NCBI RefSeq assembly: GCF_947331465.1
Contig: NZ_CAMZOK010000003.1
Coordinates: 310,001 to 374,000 of the forward strand
Direction of reading: 5' to 3'
DNA from: Shimia sp. Alg240-R146
Lineage (GTDB): Bacteria; Pseudomonadota; Alphaproteobacteria; Rhodobacterales; Rhodobacteraceae
DNA: 64,000 nt
Positions 41,981 through 49,764 of this stretch are shown in pieces (position 1 is the first letter of the stretch; each line of letters starts with the position of its first letter). The position numbers were made by a program, and so were the translations under genes. The notes under the pieces are model-generated. The model was not told the DNA's origin and searched no databases. It worked only from the letters and a program-made list of their open reading frames with translations.

Positions 41981-43857
41981 GCACGCATTTTCAAACCGAC
42001 GCCCATTGGGCAGCAGCCGTCGTTCGCACCCGCCTCGACGCCCGCGCTGCCTTTCTCGCCAGCAATCCGGCCATCGATACGCCAGAGGCCGAACGCGCCT
42101 TTATCGGTTCAATCGTCTGCCCGCCCGCGCCGAAGACAGGAATGCGCGCCACCTTGCTCACGCGCTTTGGCCTTGATGCGTCTGAAACCGCACTGCTGGA
42201 CCTCGCGATTGCCACGCGCTTCGATCCCTCCCTTGAATCCCGGATAGCCGAGATACAGGGCAAACCGTGGCGGCCACAGCCTACGGAAGCCCTTGCGCGC
42301 CGGCTCTTTGATCTGCCTGACGGAGAAATCGCGCGACCCACCAGCCCGCTGATGCGGTGGCACATGGTGCACGCAATTCTGGATCCATCCGGCGCGGCGC
42401 CAAGCTATGCCGCAGACCCAAGGATCGCCGATTATTACGCCGGTAAAGCCAGCCTGAGCGAAGCCATGGTGGGCAAAGCCCGCCCAATGGAGCACGCCGA
42501 AATCTCACCTGACTGGGATCTCACCACATGGCTCAAAGATGTCACAAACCTACGCGCCAACTGTGACGCCCTGCGCCTTGTGTTGCTGGGCGGCACGGGA
42601 ACTGACGGGATGATGGCAGCCCAATCGCTTCTGGAAGCGCTGCAATTGGACGGCTTGGCGCTGGGCGATGTCCCAGTCTGGCAGGCCCAGCGGTTCGGAT
42701 TTCTGACCGCGATGGTACCGGTCTGGACAACCGAGCCACGCGACTGGACCTGTCCCGGTGGATTTGTGCCGTTGCAACTGATCATCACGGACACGGCCCC
42801 CGCGGCAATCAACGGCGTCACCGACCTGATATTACCTCCGCCGCAGATGACCCCACAACTACGATTGTCGTACTGGCACGCGCTGACCGGCCAATCCGAC
42901 TTGCCCCAAGTTCTGCACAGCGCCAGCGCGCAGCAATTGCGCAACTGGGCCACCCGCCTGCGCACCGATGGCACGCTCATTCAGGATACCGGTCTCGCCC
43001 GGCACGACCTTGACGAAGTGGGCGAAGTCCGCACCGCCAAAGTCACATGGGATGACATGGTGCTTGAGCCGCGCGTGATCTCCTTGTTGCAAGTTTTCTC
43101 ACAGGAGGCCGAGCAGCGCACCGCGCTTTTGACCAACGCCGAAATACACCGTCTCTTTGCCCGCGACGCCGCCCCGCGCGCCTTGTTTTCCGGCCCGCCC
43201 GGCGTTGGCAAAACCATGGCTGCGGAATGCGTTGCAGGTGCTTTGGACTTGCCGCTACTCGTGATCGACGTAAGCCGCACCATCAGTAAGTACGTGGGCG
43301 ACACCTCCAAAAACCTGACCCGAATTTTCGAGCGCGCAGAACAATTCGGCTGCCTGATCTTCTTTGACGAGGCCGACACGTTTTTTGCAAAACGCTCCGA
43401 AGGTACTGACAGTTTGGACCGCCACAGCAACGGCGACACCAACCACCTTCTGCGCTTGATAGAGCAATACGAAGGGCCGGTGATCCTATCGACAAACAAG
43501 CGCGGCAACATCGACGAAGCCTTTTTCCGCCGCCTGCGCCACAGCATCGATTTCCGCCGCCCCGATACCGTAGGCCGACTGACGCTTTGGCGGCGGTTCT
43601 GTGACATTCTGTTTAGCACATCCGACATCGCCCATCTGACGCTCTGCGCGGAACGCTTTGAATTCTCTCCGGCGCAAATCAAAAGCGCGGTTCTGACTGC
43701 CCGGTTTGCCGCAGGGGTCACCAACGTTGATGCCCCTGCGCAAATCGACCTGCTCGGCGCCGCTGCGCGCGAGTTGCGAAAAGAAGGCAAATCCTTACCC
43801 AACGACCTCGCCACTATGATTGCGGCGCAACATCAGGGGGTGAGCCATGTCGCCTAG
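41977..43857 (+). CDS. AAA+ ATPase of the eCIS (Afp15/Pvc15-like)
   Basis: The 626-aa protein has an N-terminal helical part (about 1-380) and a C-terminal AAA+ module. This has Walker A SGPPGVGKTMAAE (about residues 405-415), Walker B LIFFDEADTFFAKRS (about 460-470), a sensor I-like VILSTNKRGNIDEAF and arginine-finger region RRLRHSIDFRRPD. Such ATPases are conserved in eCIS loci, act in particle assembly or cargo loading and are absent from phages. The gene overlaps its neighbours by 4 and 11 bp. Confidence 0.93.
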   Translation: MSTHFQTDAHWAAAVVRTRLDARAAFLASNPAIDTPEAERAFIGSIVCPPAPKTGMRATLLTRFGLDASETALLDLAIATRFDPSLESRIAEIQGKPWRPQPTEALARRLFDLPDGEIARPTSPLMRWHMVHAILDPSGAAPSYAADPRIADYYAGKASLSEAMVGKARPMEHAEISPDWDLTTWLKDVTNLRANCDALRLVLLGGTGTDGMMAAQSLLEALQLDGLALGDVPVWQAQRFGFLTAMVPVWTTEPRDWTCPGGFVPLQLIITDTAPAAINGVTDLILPPPQMTPQLRLSYWHALTGQSDLPQVLHSASAQQLRNWATRLRTDGTLIQDTGLARHDLDEVGEVRTAKVTWDDMVLEPRVISLLQVFSQEAEQRTALLTNAEIHRLFARDAAPRALFSGPPGVGKTMAAECVAGALDLPLLVIDVSRTISKYVGDTSKNLTRIFERAEQFGCLIFFDEADTFFAKRSEGTDSLDRHSNGDTNHLLRLIEQYEGPVILSTNKRGNIDEAFFRRLRHSIDFRRPDTVGRLTLWRRFCDILFSTSDIAHLTLCAERFEFSPAQIKSAVLTARFAAGVTNVDAPAQIDLLGAAARELRKEGKSLPNDLATMIAAQHQGVSHVA

Positions 43858-44545
43858 CGGATACCCGAGAACGCCCTCAGTCATCCCCGGAGCCTTCGTG
43901 CAGATCATCGACGACGTGGTCCTGCCGATCCCAAATATCATTGCGTTCCAATACAACCCCGCCACCATGTCGCGCAGCTGGGAGGTCTGGAACCCCTTTG
44001 AGGTGGATCAGGCCAGCCGTGGCGCGCAGGCGCCGACCGTGCAGCCCTACGCACCGCAGGAAAAATTTTCTTTCGCTCTGGAATTGTCCGCCGTCGACGA
44101 CATGGAGGACCGCTTCCCTCCTGCCGTCGCCACCGGAGTCGCGCCCCAGATCGCCGCCTTGCAAAAGCTGACCCAACCCACCGAGGGCCTCTTGGGCGAT
44201 CTGGTGGCCTCCGCCAAAGCACTGGCTGGCAACAGCGCCGCCGCGGTTGAGCGACCAACAGTGCCCATAGTGCTGCTCATCCTGGGGCCAGGCATCATTT
44301 ATCCGATCCGCGTCACCAGCATGTCTGTGGAAATCAAGGAATTCACCCAGTTCCTCTACCCACACATGGCCACGGTGCAGATCGAAATGACAGTGCTCAC
44401 GCCGGACGTCTTCAAATGCAAGAAAACCGCGGCCACCGAGATCGCCGTCGGCACCTACAATTTCACCAAACTGCAAGAAGACATTCTGGCCATCGCCAAC
44501 ATCGCAACCTCGGCCAAAACCATCGTCGGCGCCCTGCCCTTCTAG
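43847..44545 (+). CDS. eCIS tube initiator/baseplate connector (Afp7-like)
   Basis: The 232-aa protein has PNIIAFQYNPATMSRSWEVW, the N-terminal mark of the tube-associated proteins that link tube and hub in eCIS. It also has PIVLLILGPGIIYPIRVTSM and EFTQFLYPHMATVQIEMTVL. It starts 11 bp inside the ATPase gene. It probably forms the first ring between the hub and the tube. The residues between 110 and 150 are Ala-rich and likely flexible. The assignment is based on these motifs and on its place before the hub gene. Confidence 0.8.
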   Translation: MSPSGYPRTPSVIPGAFVQIIDDVVLPIPNIIAFQYNPATMSRSWEVWNPFEVDQASRGAQAPTVQPYAPQEKFSFALELSAVDDMEDRFPPAVATGVAPQIAALQKLTQPTEGLLGDLVASAKALAGNSAAAVERPTVPIVLLILGPGIIYPIRVTSMSVEIKEFTQFLYPHMATVQIEMTVLTPDVFKCKKTAATEIAVGTYNFTKLQEDILAIANIATSAKTIVGALPF

Positions 44546-44556
44546 GAGACATCCCA

Positions 44557-44838
44557 TTGGCAACGTTTGAGAAAAACAGCAGATACGTCAAATACTCCGA
44601 GGTCACCACTTCGGTCGACCGACAGGGGCGCGAGGTGCGCGCGCTGACGCCAGCCGAGCTGCCTCAGGCACAGGAATTGGGTCTGCATCAACGCCGCGAC
44701 GGACAAAGGCTGGATCATCTGTCCTCCTATTATCTTGACCAGGACACCGGTTATTGGCGCATCGCACGGCTTAACGACGCCATGAGCCCCGACGTCCTGA
44801 CCGATGCCCGTCAGATCAAAATTCCGGTGAGGCGCTAA
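44557..44838 (+). CDS. Small tail protein X/LysM-like baseplate protein (93 aa)
   Basis: The TTG at 44557 follows a good TAGGAGACATCCCA site and gives MATFEKNSRYVKYSEVTTSV. An ATG much further upstream would lie inside the previous gene and is rejected. The core QRLDHLSSYYLDQDTGYWRI followed by ARLNDAMSPDVL resembles tail protein X/LysM-type modules that glue baseplate parts together. In phages such proteins attach near the hub. It sits 4 bp before the hub gene. Confidence 0.75.
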   Translation: MATFEKNSRYVKYSEVTTSVDRQGREVRALTPAELPQAQELGLHQRRDGQRLDHLSSYYLDQDTGYWRIARLNDAMSPDVLTDARQIKIPVRR

Positions 44839-44841
44839 ATC

Positions 44842-45993
44842 ATGAGTTTCGGTGCGGAAATCCTGTTTGGTGACGACAACCAACCTCTGCCCCCCGAAGT
44901 GGCTCAGTGGCTGGCCGAGGTCCGCGTCGAGCATGAGCTGAACAAGCCTGCGAAATTCGCCCTCCGTTTCGAAGACGACCTTTGCGGCGACGCCCCCGCC
45001 GTGTCCAACCGCCCCGAGTTGCGCCCCAACACCATGCTCAGCGTGATGGTGGCCAACGGCAACAGCAAAGACTGTTTGGTGCGTGGGCGTGTGACGCAGA
45101 TCAAGAGTTCCTCGCAACTTGGAGGGCCGGGCTCTTGGATCGAGGCTCACTGCCTGAGCCGACAGGTCGAAATGGATCGCGAAACCTTTCAGGTCAATTG
45201 GGCCGGACCGGAAAAGGACATCGTCACCAGTGTCTTGCAAGGCTACGACTTTCAGCCGGACGTCAAAAACGTGCAGGACAAAACCTATGATGACGAAGAA
45301 CAGCTGAACCAGCGCGGCACCGACTTTGCCTTTCTGAACAAGCTGGCCTCGGAAAATGGCGTGGACTTCTGGATCAGCTACGAAACCTCCGATCCAAACC
45401 CGCTGACCGGCGAGTCCGAAATCACTGAACACGCCCATTTCCGCATTTCACCAGAGGTACCAGACGGCGCATTCGACATCGGAGGTTTTGAACTGATCCC
45501 CAACGACGACACCCCGTCGTTTCGGGTCAACGTGCTGGGCGACGACTGTCCTAACGTGAACCTATTCACCGCCGAAGTCGACGCCGAGCGCCCCAATGCA
45601 GCCAACGGCCAGGGTGTGGATTTGGCCGATGGCGCCGAAGAAGACGCCGCTTCCGAGGAAAGCGCGGAAACCCAAGGCGACGGCCCGACCCTAAGTCTCG
45701 TTGATGGCGTACAACGCACCGTCGCACCCGCCGGTCCCGGCACCGGCGAGGATCAGACCCGACGCCAGGACGCCATGTTGCGCGCCTCAAGCTGGTTTGT
45801 GGAGGCCAAGGTCTCGACCTCCGCCCACATGCTGGGCGCTATCCTGTCCCCGCACGACATTATCGACGTCAAAGGCGCAGGGCCGGAATACTCGATCCCT
45901 TATCAGGTGAAATCGGTGATCCATGTGATCAACGCAGCCGACCACCTTATGGACGTGACCCTGAGGTCCAATTTCATAGGAGAAGCGGCATGA
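44842..45993 (+). CDS. eCIS baseplate hub protein (gpD/gp27-like)
   Basis: The 383-aa protein matches the late-control D/VgrG hub part: PPEVAQWLAEVRVEHELNKP, KFALRFEDDL, QVEMDRETFQVNWAGPEKDI, and TDFAFLNKLASENGVDFWIS. The conserved C-terminal strand series ends YQVKSVIHVINAADHLMDVT. It forms the trimeric hub that connects tube and spike. An acidic linker (about residues 250-285) is an insertion. The next gene supplies the spike, so this system splits the VgrG functions over two proteins. It overlaps that gene by 4 bp. Confidence 0.9.
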   Translation: MSFGAEILFGDDNQPLPPEVAQWLAEVRVEHELNKPAKFALRFEDDLCGDAPAVSNRPELRPNTMLSVMVANGNSKDCLVRGRVTQIKSSSQLGGPGSWIEAHCLSRQVEMDRETFQVNWAGPEKDIVTSVLQGYDFQPDVKNVQDKTYDDEEQLNQRGTDFAFLNKLASENGVDFWISYETSDPNPLTGESEITEHAHFRISPEVPDGAFDIGGFELIPNDDTPSFRVNVLGDDCPNVNLFTAEVDAERPNAANGQGVDLADGAEEDAASEESAETQGDGPTLSLVDGVQRTVAPAGPGTGEDQTRRQDAMLRASSWFVEAKVSTSAHMLGAILSPHDIIDVKGAGPEYSIPYQVKSVIHVINAADHLMDVTLRSNFIGEAA

Positions 45994-46526
45994 ACCCTCT
46001 CGAAGCCTTGGAAGAACTCTACGCAGCGCTACAGGAACGTTTCTTTGGAAAATACCGAGGCTTTGTGGAATCCAACGAAGACCCCAAAGGCCGCGGGCGG
46101 CTTCAGGTGCGCGTGCCCAATGTGATGAAAGATCAACTGATCTGGGCCACCCCCTGTGTGCCTTATGCTGGTCAGGGCGTCGGGTTGTTTGCGCTGCCGC
46201 CCAAAGACGCCGGTGTCTGGGTCGAATTTGAAGGCGGTGACACCAGCCACCCGATCTGGGTGGGATGTTTTTGGGCCGACAATCAGGTTGCCAGTGACGA
46301 ATCCAAACCCGGCGTGAAAACACTGCGTACCGACGGCGCCGCGCTCAAATTTGACGACGACAACGGGGTTGTAACGATCGAAACCGGCGACGGCACCACG
46401 CTGACCATTGGTGGTGGTGAAATCAAACTTGAGGCCAACGACGTCAGCGCCAGCGCCAACGGCGGAAAACTGGCGCTCAGCGCGGGCGGCCTCGACGTTA
46501 ACAACGGCGCGTTTTCAGTGAGTTAA
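45990..46526 (+). CDS. eCIS spike protein (gp5/gpV OB-fold and beta-helix)
   Basis: The 178-aa protein has an OB-fold domain of baseplate assembly protein V type: YRGFVESNEDPKGRGRLQVR, WATPCVPYAGQGVGLFALPP, VWVEFEGGDTSHPIWVGCFW. A short repetitive beta-prism end (LKFDDDNGVVTIETGDGTTL, then GGGEIKLEAND) forms the needle. As a trimer it tips the tube. It overlaps the hub gene by 4 bp, and the tip candidate follows 12 bp later. Confidence 0.92.
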   Translation: MNPLEALEELYAALQERFFGKYRGFVESNEDPKGRGRLQVRVPNVMKDQLIWATPCVPYAGQGVGLFALPPKDAGVWVEFEGGDTSHPIWVGCFWADNQVASDESKPGVKTLRTDGAALKFDDDNGVVTIETGDGTTLTIGGGEIKLEANDVSASANGGKLALSAGGLDVNNGAFSVS

Positions 46527-46538
46527 GGAGAGATCGCA

Positions 46539-46844
46539 ATGGGAAATCCAGTTGATGCAATCGAAAATGCGGTGGCCGACAGCAGCAGTTCTCCAGCCTC
46601 CTCTGTCGTCAGCGCCAACCAAACCGTATCCACGGCGCTTGGCACGATTGGCCTCGTGACCGATGTGCCAACCTTTTCCGGCGTCTCGGTGACCGGTGCA
46701 TGGGTGATGGGCACCCTGCGTTGCAAAATCAACGGCCTGCCGATGCTGACCACAGCCTCCGCGGGCGCCGGCGTGTCCGGCGCGCCCTCCCCTACCGGCC
46801 CTCTAAAGCTCAACCAATCCGACAGTGGGGTCAAAGCGCTATGA
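46539..46844 (+). CDS. PAAR-like spike tip candidate (101 aa)
   Basis: The small protein has a low-complexity start (residues about 10-35, rich in Ser, Ala and Val). A compact glycine-rich part contains VTGAWVMGTLRCKINGLPML and TTASAGAGVSGAPSPTGP. The position right after the spike gene and the CKINGLPML motif, similar to the INGKPAA region of PAAR proteins, suggest a spike-sharpening tip. The canonical PAAR and zinc His residues are not present. The identification is by position and weak resemblance only. Its stop overlaps the gp25-like start (ATGA). Confidence 0.55.
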   Translation: MGNPVDAIENAVADSSSSPASSVVSANQTVSTALGTIGLVTDVPTFSGVSVTGAWVMGTLRCKINGLPMLTTASAGAGVSGAPSPTGPLKLNQSDSGVKAL

Positions 46845-47215
46845 GTCAACTTAATACTCTGTCCTTCCCGTTTTCGATCGACCCTGGGTCTGCCCGGGCG
46901 CGTGAAGAATCCGACTACGACGCTTACATAAAACAACTGATCCGACAGGTCTTGTTGACCGATCAGGGGGAGCGGATCAACAGACCGACCTTTGGCTCAA
47001 GCCTGCGCGCGATGCTCTTTAATGGAGCTTCCGGCTCTGCGGCAACCTACAGCAAGGCTCTTGTTTATCAGGCTCTCACGCGGTGGCTCGCCAATTTCAT
47101 CAAAGTGGCAAACGTTGAGGCCCGCGCAGAGGATGCAACCTTGTTTGTCGAAGTGCATTACTCCGTCATCGCCACAGGTGAGCGACGCTTCCTGAATGTG
47201 GAGCTTGCCAGCTGA
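46841..47215 (+). CDS. GPW/gp25 family baseplate wedge protein
   Basis: The 124-aa product has FPFSIDPGSARAREESDYDA, LIRQVLLTDQGERINRPTFG and SSLRAMLFNG, all typical of gp25/GPW. Its conserved EPR-like motif is replaced by the region ERINRPTFGSSL. In the baseplate it nucleates sheath assembly. The start at 46841 overlaps the previous stop (ATGA); a frame reaching further upstream would overlap the tip gene heavily and is rejected. The stop overlaps the next start (TGATG). Confidence 0.93.
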   Translation: MSQLNTLSFPFSIDPGSARAREESDYDAYIKQLIRQVLLTDQGERINRPTFGSSLRAMLFNGASGSAATYSKALVYQALTRWLANFIKVANVEARAEDATLFVEVHYSVIATGERRFLNVELAS

Positions 47216-49764
47216 TGACAGAGCTTTCGCGCAGAACCCGCATTTGCCTGCAAACCCCACCTCCTGTGACCGGGCTGGATTTTGTACAGGTCGTGGATCA
47301 CACGACACAGGATGTGCTGCGCCTGTTCTTTCTGGTGAATCCGCGCGACGTTGTCGATCCCGACAACCTCGCCACCCGACGCTTTCCCAACGCCAATACC
47401 GGCACCGACCTGACCGCCACCGCGCTGGAACGGCTCTCTATTGTTGCCAAAGAAACCGGCGAGGAAATCGATGTCGCCTCCGCCACTTGGATTGATGCGG
47501 ACTTCAACGGCGATCAACGCCAAGCCCTCGAAATCACGGTCGACGAACCCGGCAGCGCCGCGATTTTTACGCTCACCTTTGACCACACATTTGTGGATCG
47601 CTTCTTTGACGAGGTGGACTTTTCCTTCAAACAAGCCTGCCCCACCGGAACCGATTGCAAAACCGACTGCGACTGTCCGGACGAGGATGCGCCCGCCGTG
47701 GCCATCGACTATCTTGCGCGGGATTTCACCTCGTTGCGCGGGGCTTTGCTGGACTTCGCGGCGCAATACTATGGCGAGTGGGAAGCCCGCGTCGAAGCTG
47801 ATCAGGCAATGATGGTGCTGGAAATACTCGCCCATCTTGGCGACGAGTTGGCCTACACACAGGATCGCTACGCCGCCGAGGCCTATTTGAAAACCGCCAC
47901 CCAGCGCAAAAGCGTGGCCCAGCTGGCCCGCCTTGTGGACTATGAGATCGACCACGGCGAGGCCGCGCAAACTGAGTTGGCGGTTTCTGTGAACGTCGGC
48001 ACCACATTGCGCGCTGCCACCGGCGTGGACGGTGGCCTACCCGCGCGGGCTTTTGCTCTGCGCGAAGACACCGGCGCCATTCCATTTGAAGCCACCGAAG
48101 ACCTCTGGGCACACCCCGATTGGAACACTGTCGACCTCTATCTGCCAGACAGCGCGTCGCCGTGCTTGCCGATCGGCGCCACCAGCGCTTGTCTGCAAAT
48201 CGATGTTCCAACCGCGTTGCAAACGCCGGTCGGCACACTGACACCAGCCCGTTTTTGGGAAGGTCGGCGCATGATCCTACGCTCTGGCCTCAACGCGCCT
48301 GATGAACCGAACCGCGCGTGGGCTGTGACCATCTCGCGGACTGAACCCTATGACGATCTGCTTGCCCCAGCGGGCACGGAACTGTGCGAAGTGTTCTGGG
48401 ACAAGGCCGAGGCGCTGCCGTTCGAGATGCCGATCCACGAGGCGACGGCCCACCTCAACACCTGCCGTTTCGTTGCAGGCGAAACCGTCACGCAGTCGTT
48501 CCGCGTGGGCGACGACACGGCGCTAATGGCCGGCTTTGTCGGCGCGGACGCGGCTCAGACCCGCAAGCTCACCGACCTGCCCCGCGCCAGCGAACGCGAA
48601 GGCGCCTGCGCCGCGGGCGGGCGCGGTGTGATCCTTCGGTTTGGTCTGACAGGGTCTGACGACACCGGTGTGGCATGGGCGCCCAGCGCAGGTGGTCAAG
48701 AACCGCACATGGCGCTTTATGAGGTCGTCCCAGATCTGACCACGCCTAACGAGGTCACCTTCGCCACCCCCATCGGGGCTCAGGAATGGGCGTTTGTCGA
48801 AACCACCCTGCGCGGGGATGCCGAGGATCGGCAGTTTACATTGGAACACGGTCTTTGGTCCGAAGTCGCAAGATTTCACCGCCCCGAAGGGGACGTGGTG
48901 CTGGATGACTATGCCAGCAATAGTGGTTTCACTATCCGCTTCGGCGACCGCGATTTCGGCGTGAGCCCACCCGAAGGCACAGTCTTTCATTTGCGCTACC
49001 TCACAGCGCCGGGCGTCGCCGCCAACCTGCCCGCCGACAGCGTAACGCACACATCCTTGCCGGAAACACCGCCACCCACGCCCGAGATCACAGCGGTGAC
49101 CAACCCCTTTCCGATCCGCAACGCCCGCGCACCGGAAACCGCCGACACCGTCCGCCTGAATGCCCCCGAAGCCTTCCGCGCCATCTTGAAACGTGCTGTC
49201 CAAAGCGCGGATTACCGCACCATTCTGGAACGCCGCGATGACGTTCAACAAGCCAACGCCACCGCCCGTTGGACCGGCACATGGACCACCGATTTCGCTG
49301 CTGTCGACCCGTTGGGCAGCCAGACCCTGACGGACAACATGCGCAACAGCGTGCGCGCAGAACTGGATTGTGTGCGCATGGCAGGCCGTCAAGTCTGTTT
49401 GCGCGACCCCATGGCGGTGCCAATCGATATCGAAATCGACGTCTGTGCACAGCCACAAGCCACCAACGCCAAACTGCAACGCGCGATCACCCGCCGGCTG
49501 ACGCGAGGCGCGGATGCCTTTTTCCACCCCGACAACTTCACCTTCGGGACGCCCTTGCTGCGCTCCACTCTGGAAACCGCCGTACAATGCGTCCCTGGCG
49601 TACGCGCCGTCGAAAGCATCCTCATACGCCGTCGCGGCCGCGGATCCTTTGAACCCATGCCCAGCCGCCTGACCGTCGCCCCACATCAGATCCTGCAATT
49701 GGCCAACGATGCAGCCCGCCCCGAGCGCGGCACCCTCGCGGTCTCAACCCATGGAGGCGGCTGA
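47215..49764 (+). CDS. eCIS baseplate wedge protein 1 (J/gp6-like, Afp11-type)
   Basis: The 849-aa protein is a large baseplate-assembly (J-like) protein: AIDYLARDFTSLRGALLDFA, MVLEILAHLGDELAYTQDRY, AEAYLKTATQRKSVAQLARL. The typical C-terminal half has DTVRLNAPEAFRAILKRAVQ, then SADYRTILERRDDVQQANAT, and a final PMAVPIDIEIDVCAQPQATN segment. Two Cys-rich spots occur, around 47640 (CPTGTDCKTDCDCPDEDAP), which may bind metal. It forms the wedge ring that anchors the sheath. It overlaps both neighbours by 1 bp. Confidence 0.9.
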   Translation: MTELSRRTRICLQTPPPVTGLDFVQVVDHTTQDVLRLFFLVNPRDVVDPDNLATRRFPNANTGTDLTATALERLSIVAKETGEEIDVASATWIDADFNGDQRQALEITVDEPGSAAIFTLTFDHTFVDRFFDEVDFSFKQACPTGTDCKTDCDCPDEDAPAVAIDYLARDFTSLRGALLDFAAQYYGEWEARVEADQAMMVLEILAHLGDELAYTQDRYAAEAYLKTATQRKSVAQLARLVDYEIDHGEAAQTELAVSVNVGTTLRAATGVDGGLPARAFALREDTGAIPFEATEDLWAHPDWNTVDLYLPDSASPCLPIGATSACLQIDVPTALQTPVGTLTPARFWEGRRMILRSGLNAPDEPNRAWAVTISRTEPYDDLLAPAGTELCEVFWDKAEALPFEMPIHEATAHLNTCRFVAGETVTQSFRVGDDTALMAGFVGADAAQTRKLTDLPRASEREGACAAGGRGVILRFGLTGSDDTGVAWAPSAGGQEPHMALYEVVPDLTTPNEVTFATPIGAQEWAFVETTLRGDAEDRQFTLEHGLWSEVARFHRPEGDVVLDDYASNSGFTIRFGDRDFGVSPPEGTVFHLRYLTAPGVAANLPADSVTHTSLPETPPPTPEITAVTNPFPIRNARAPETADTVRLNAPEAFRAILKRAVQSADYRTILERRDDVQQANATARWTGTWTTDFAAVDPLGSQTLTDNMRNSVRAELDCVRMAGRQVCLRDPMAVPIDIEIDVCAQPQATNAKLQRAITRRLTRGADAFFHPDNFTFGTPLLRSTLETAVQCVPGVRAVESILIRRRGRGSFEPMPSRLTVAPHQILQLANDAARPERGTLAVSTHGGG

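Noticed and set aside
48523-49698. A 391-codon minus-strand frame opposite the first wedge gene
   Set aside because: Shadow caused by high GC and codon bias; low-complexity composition.
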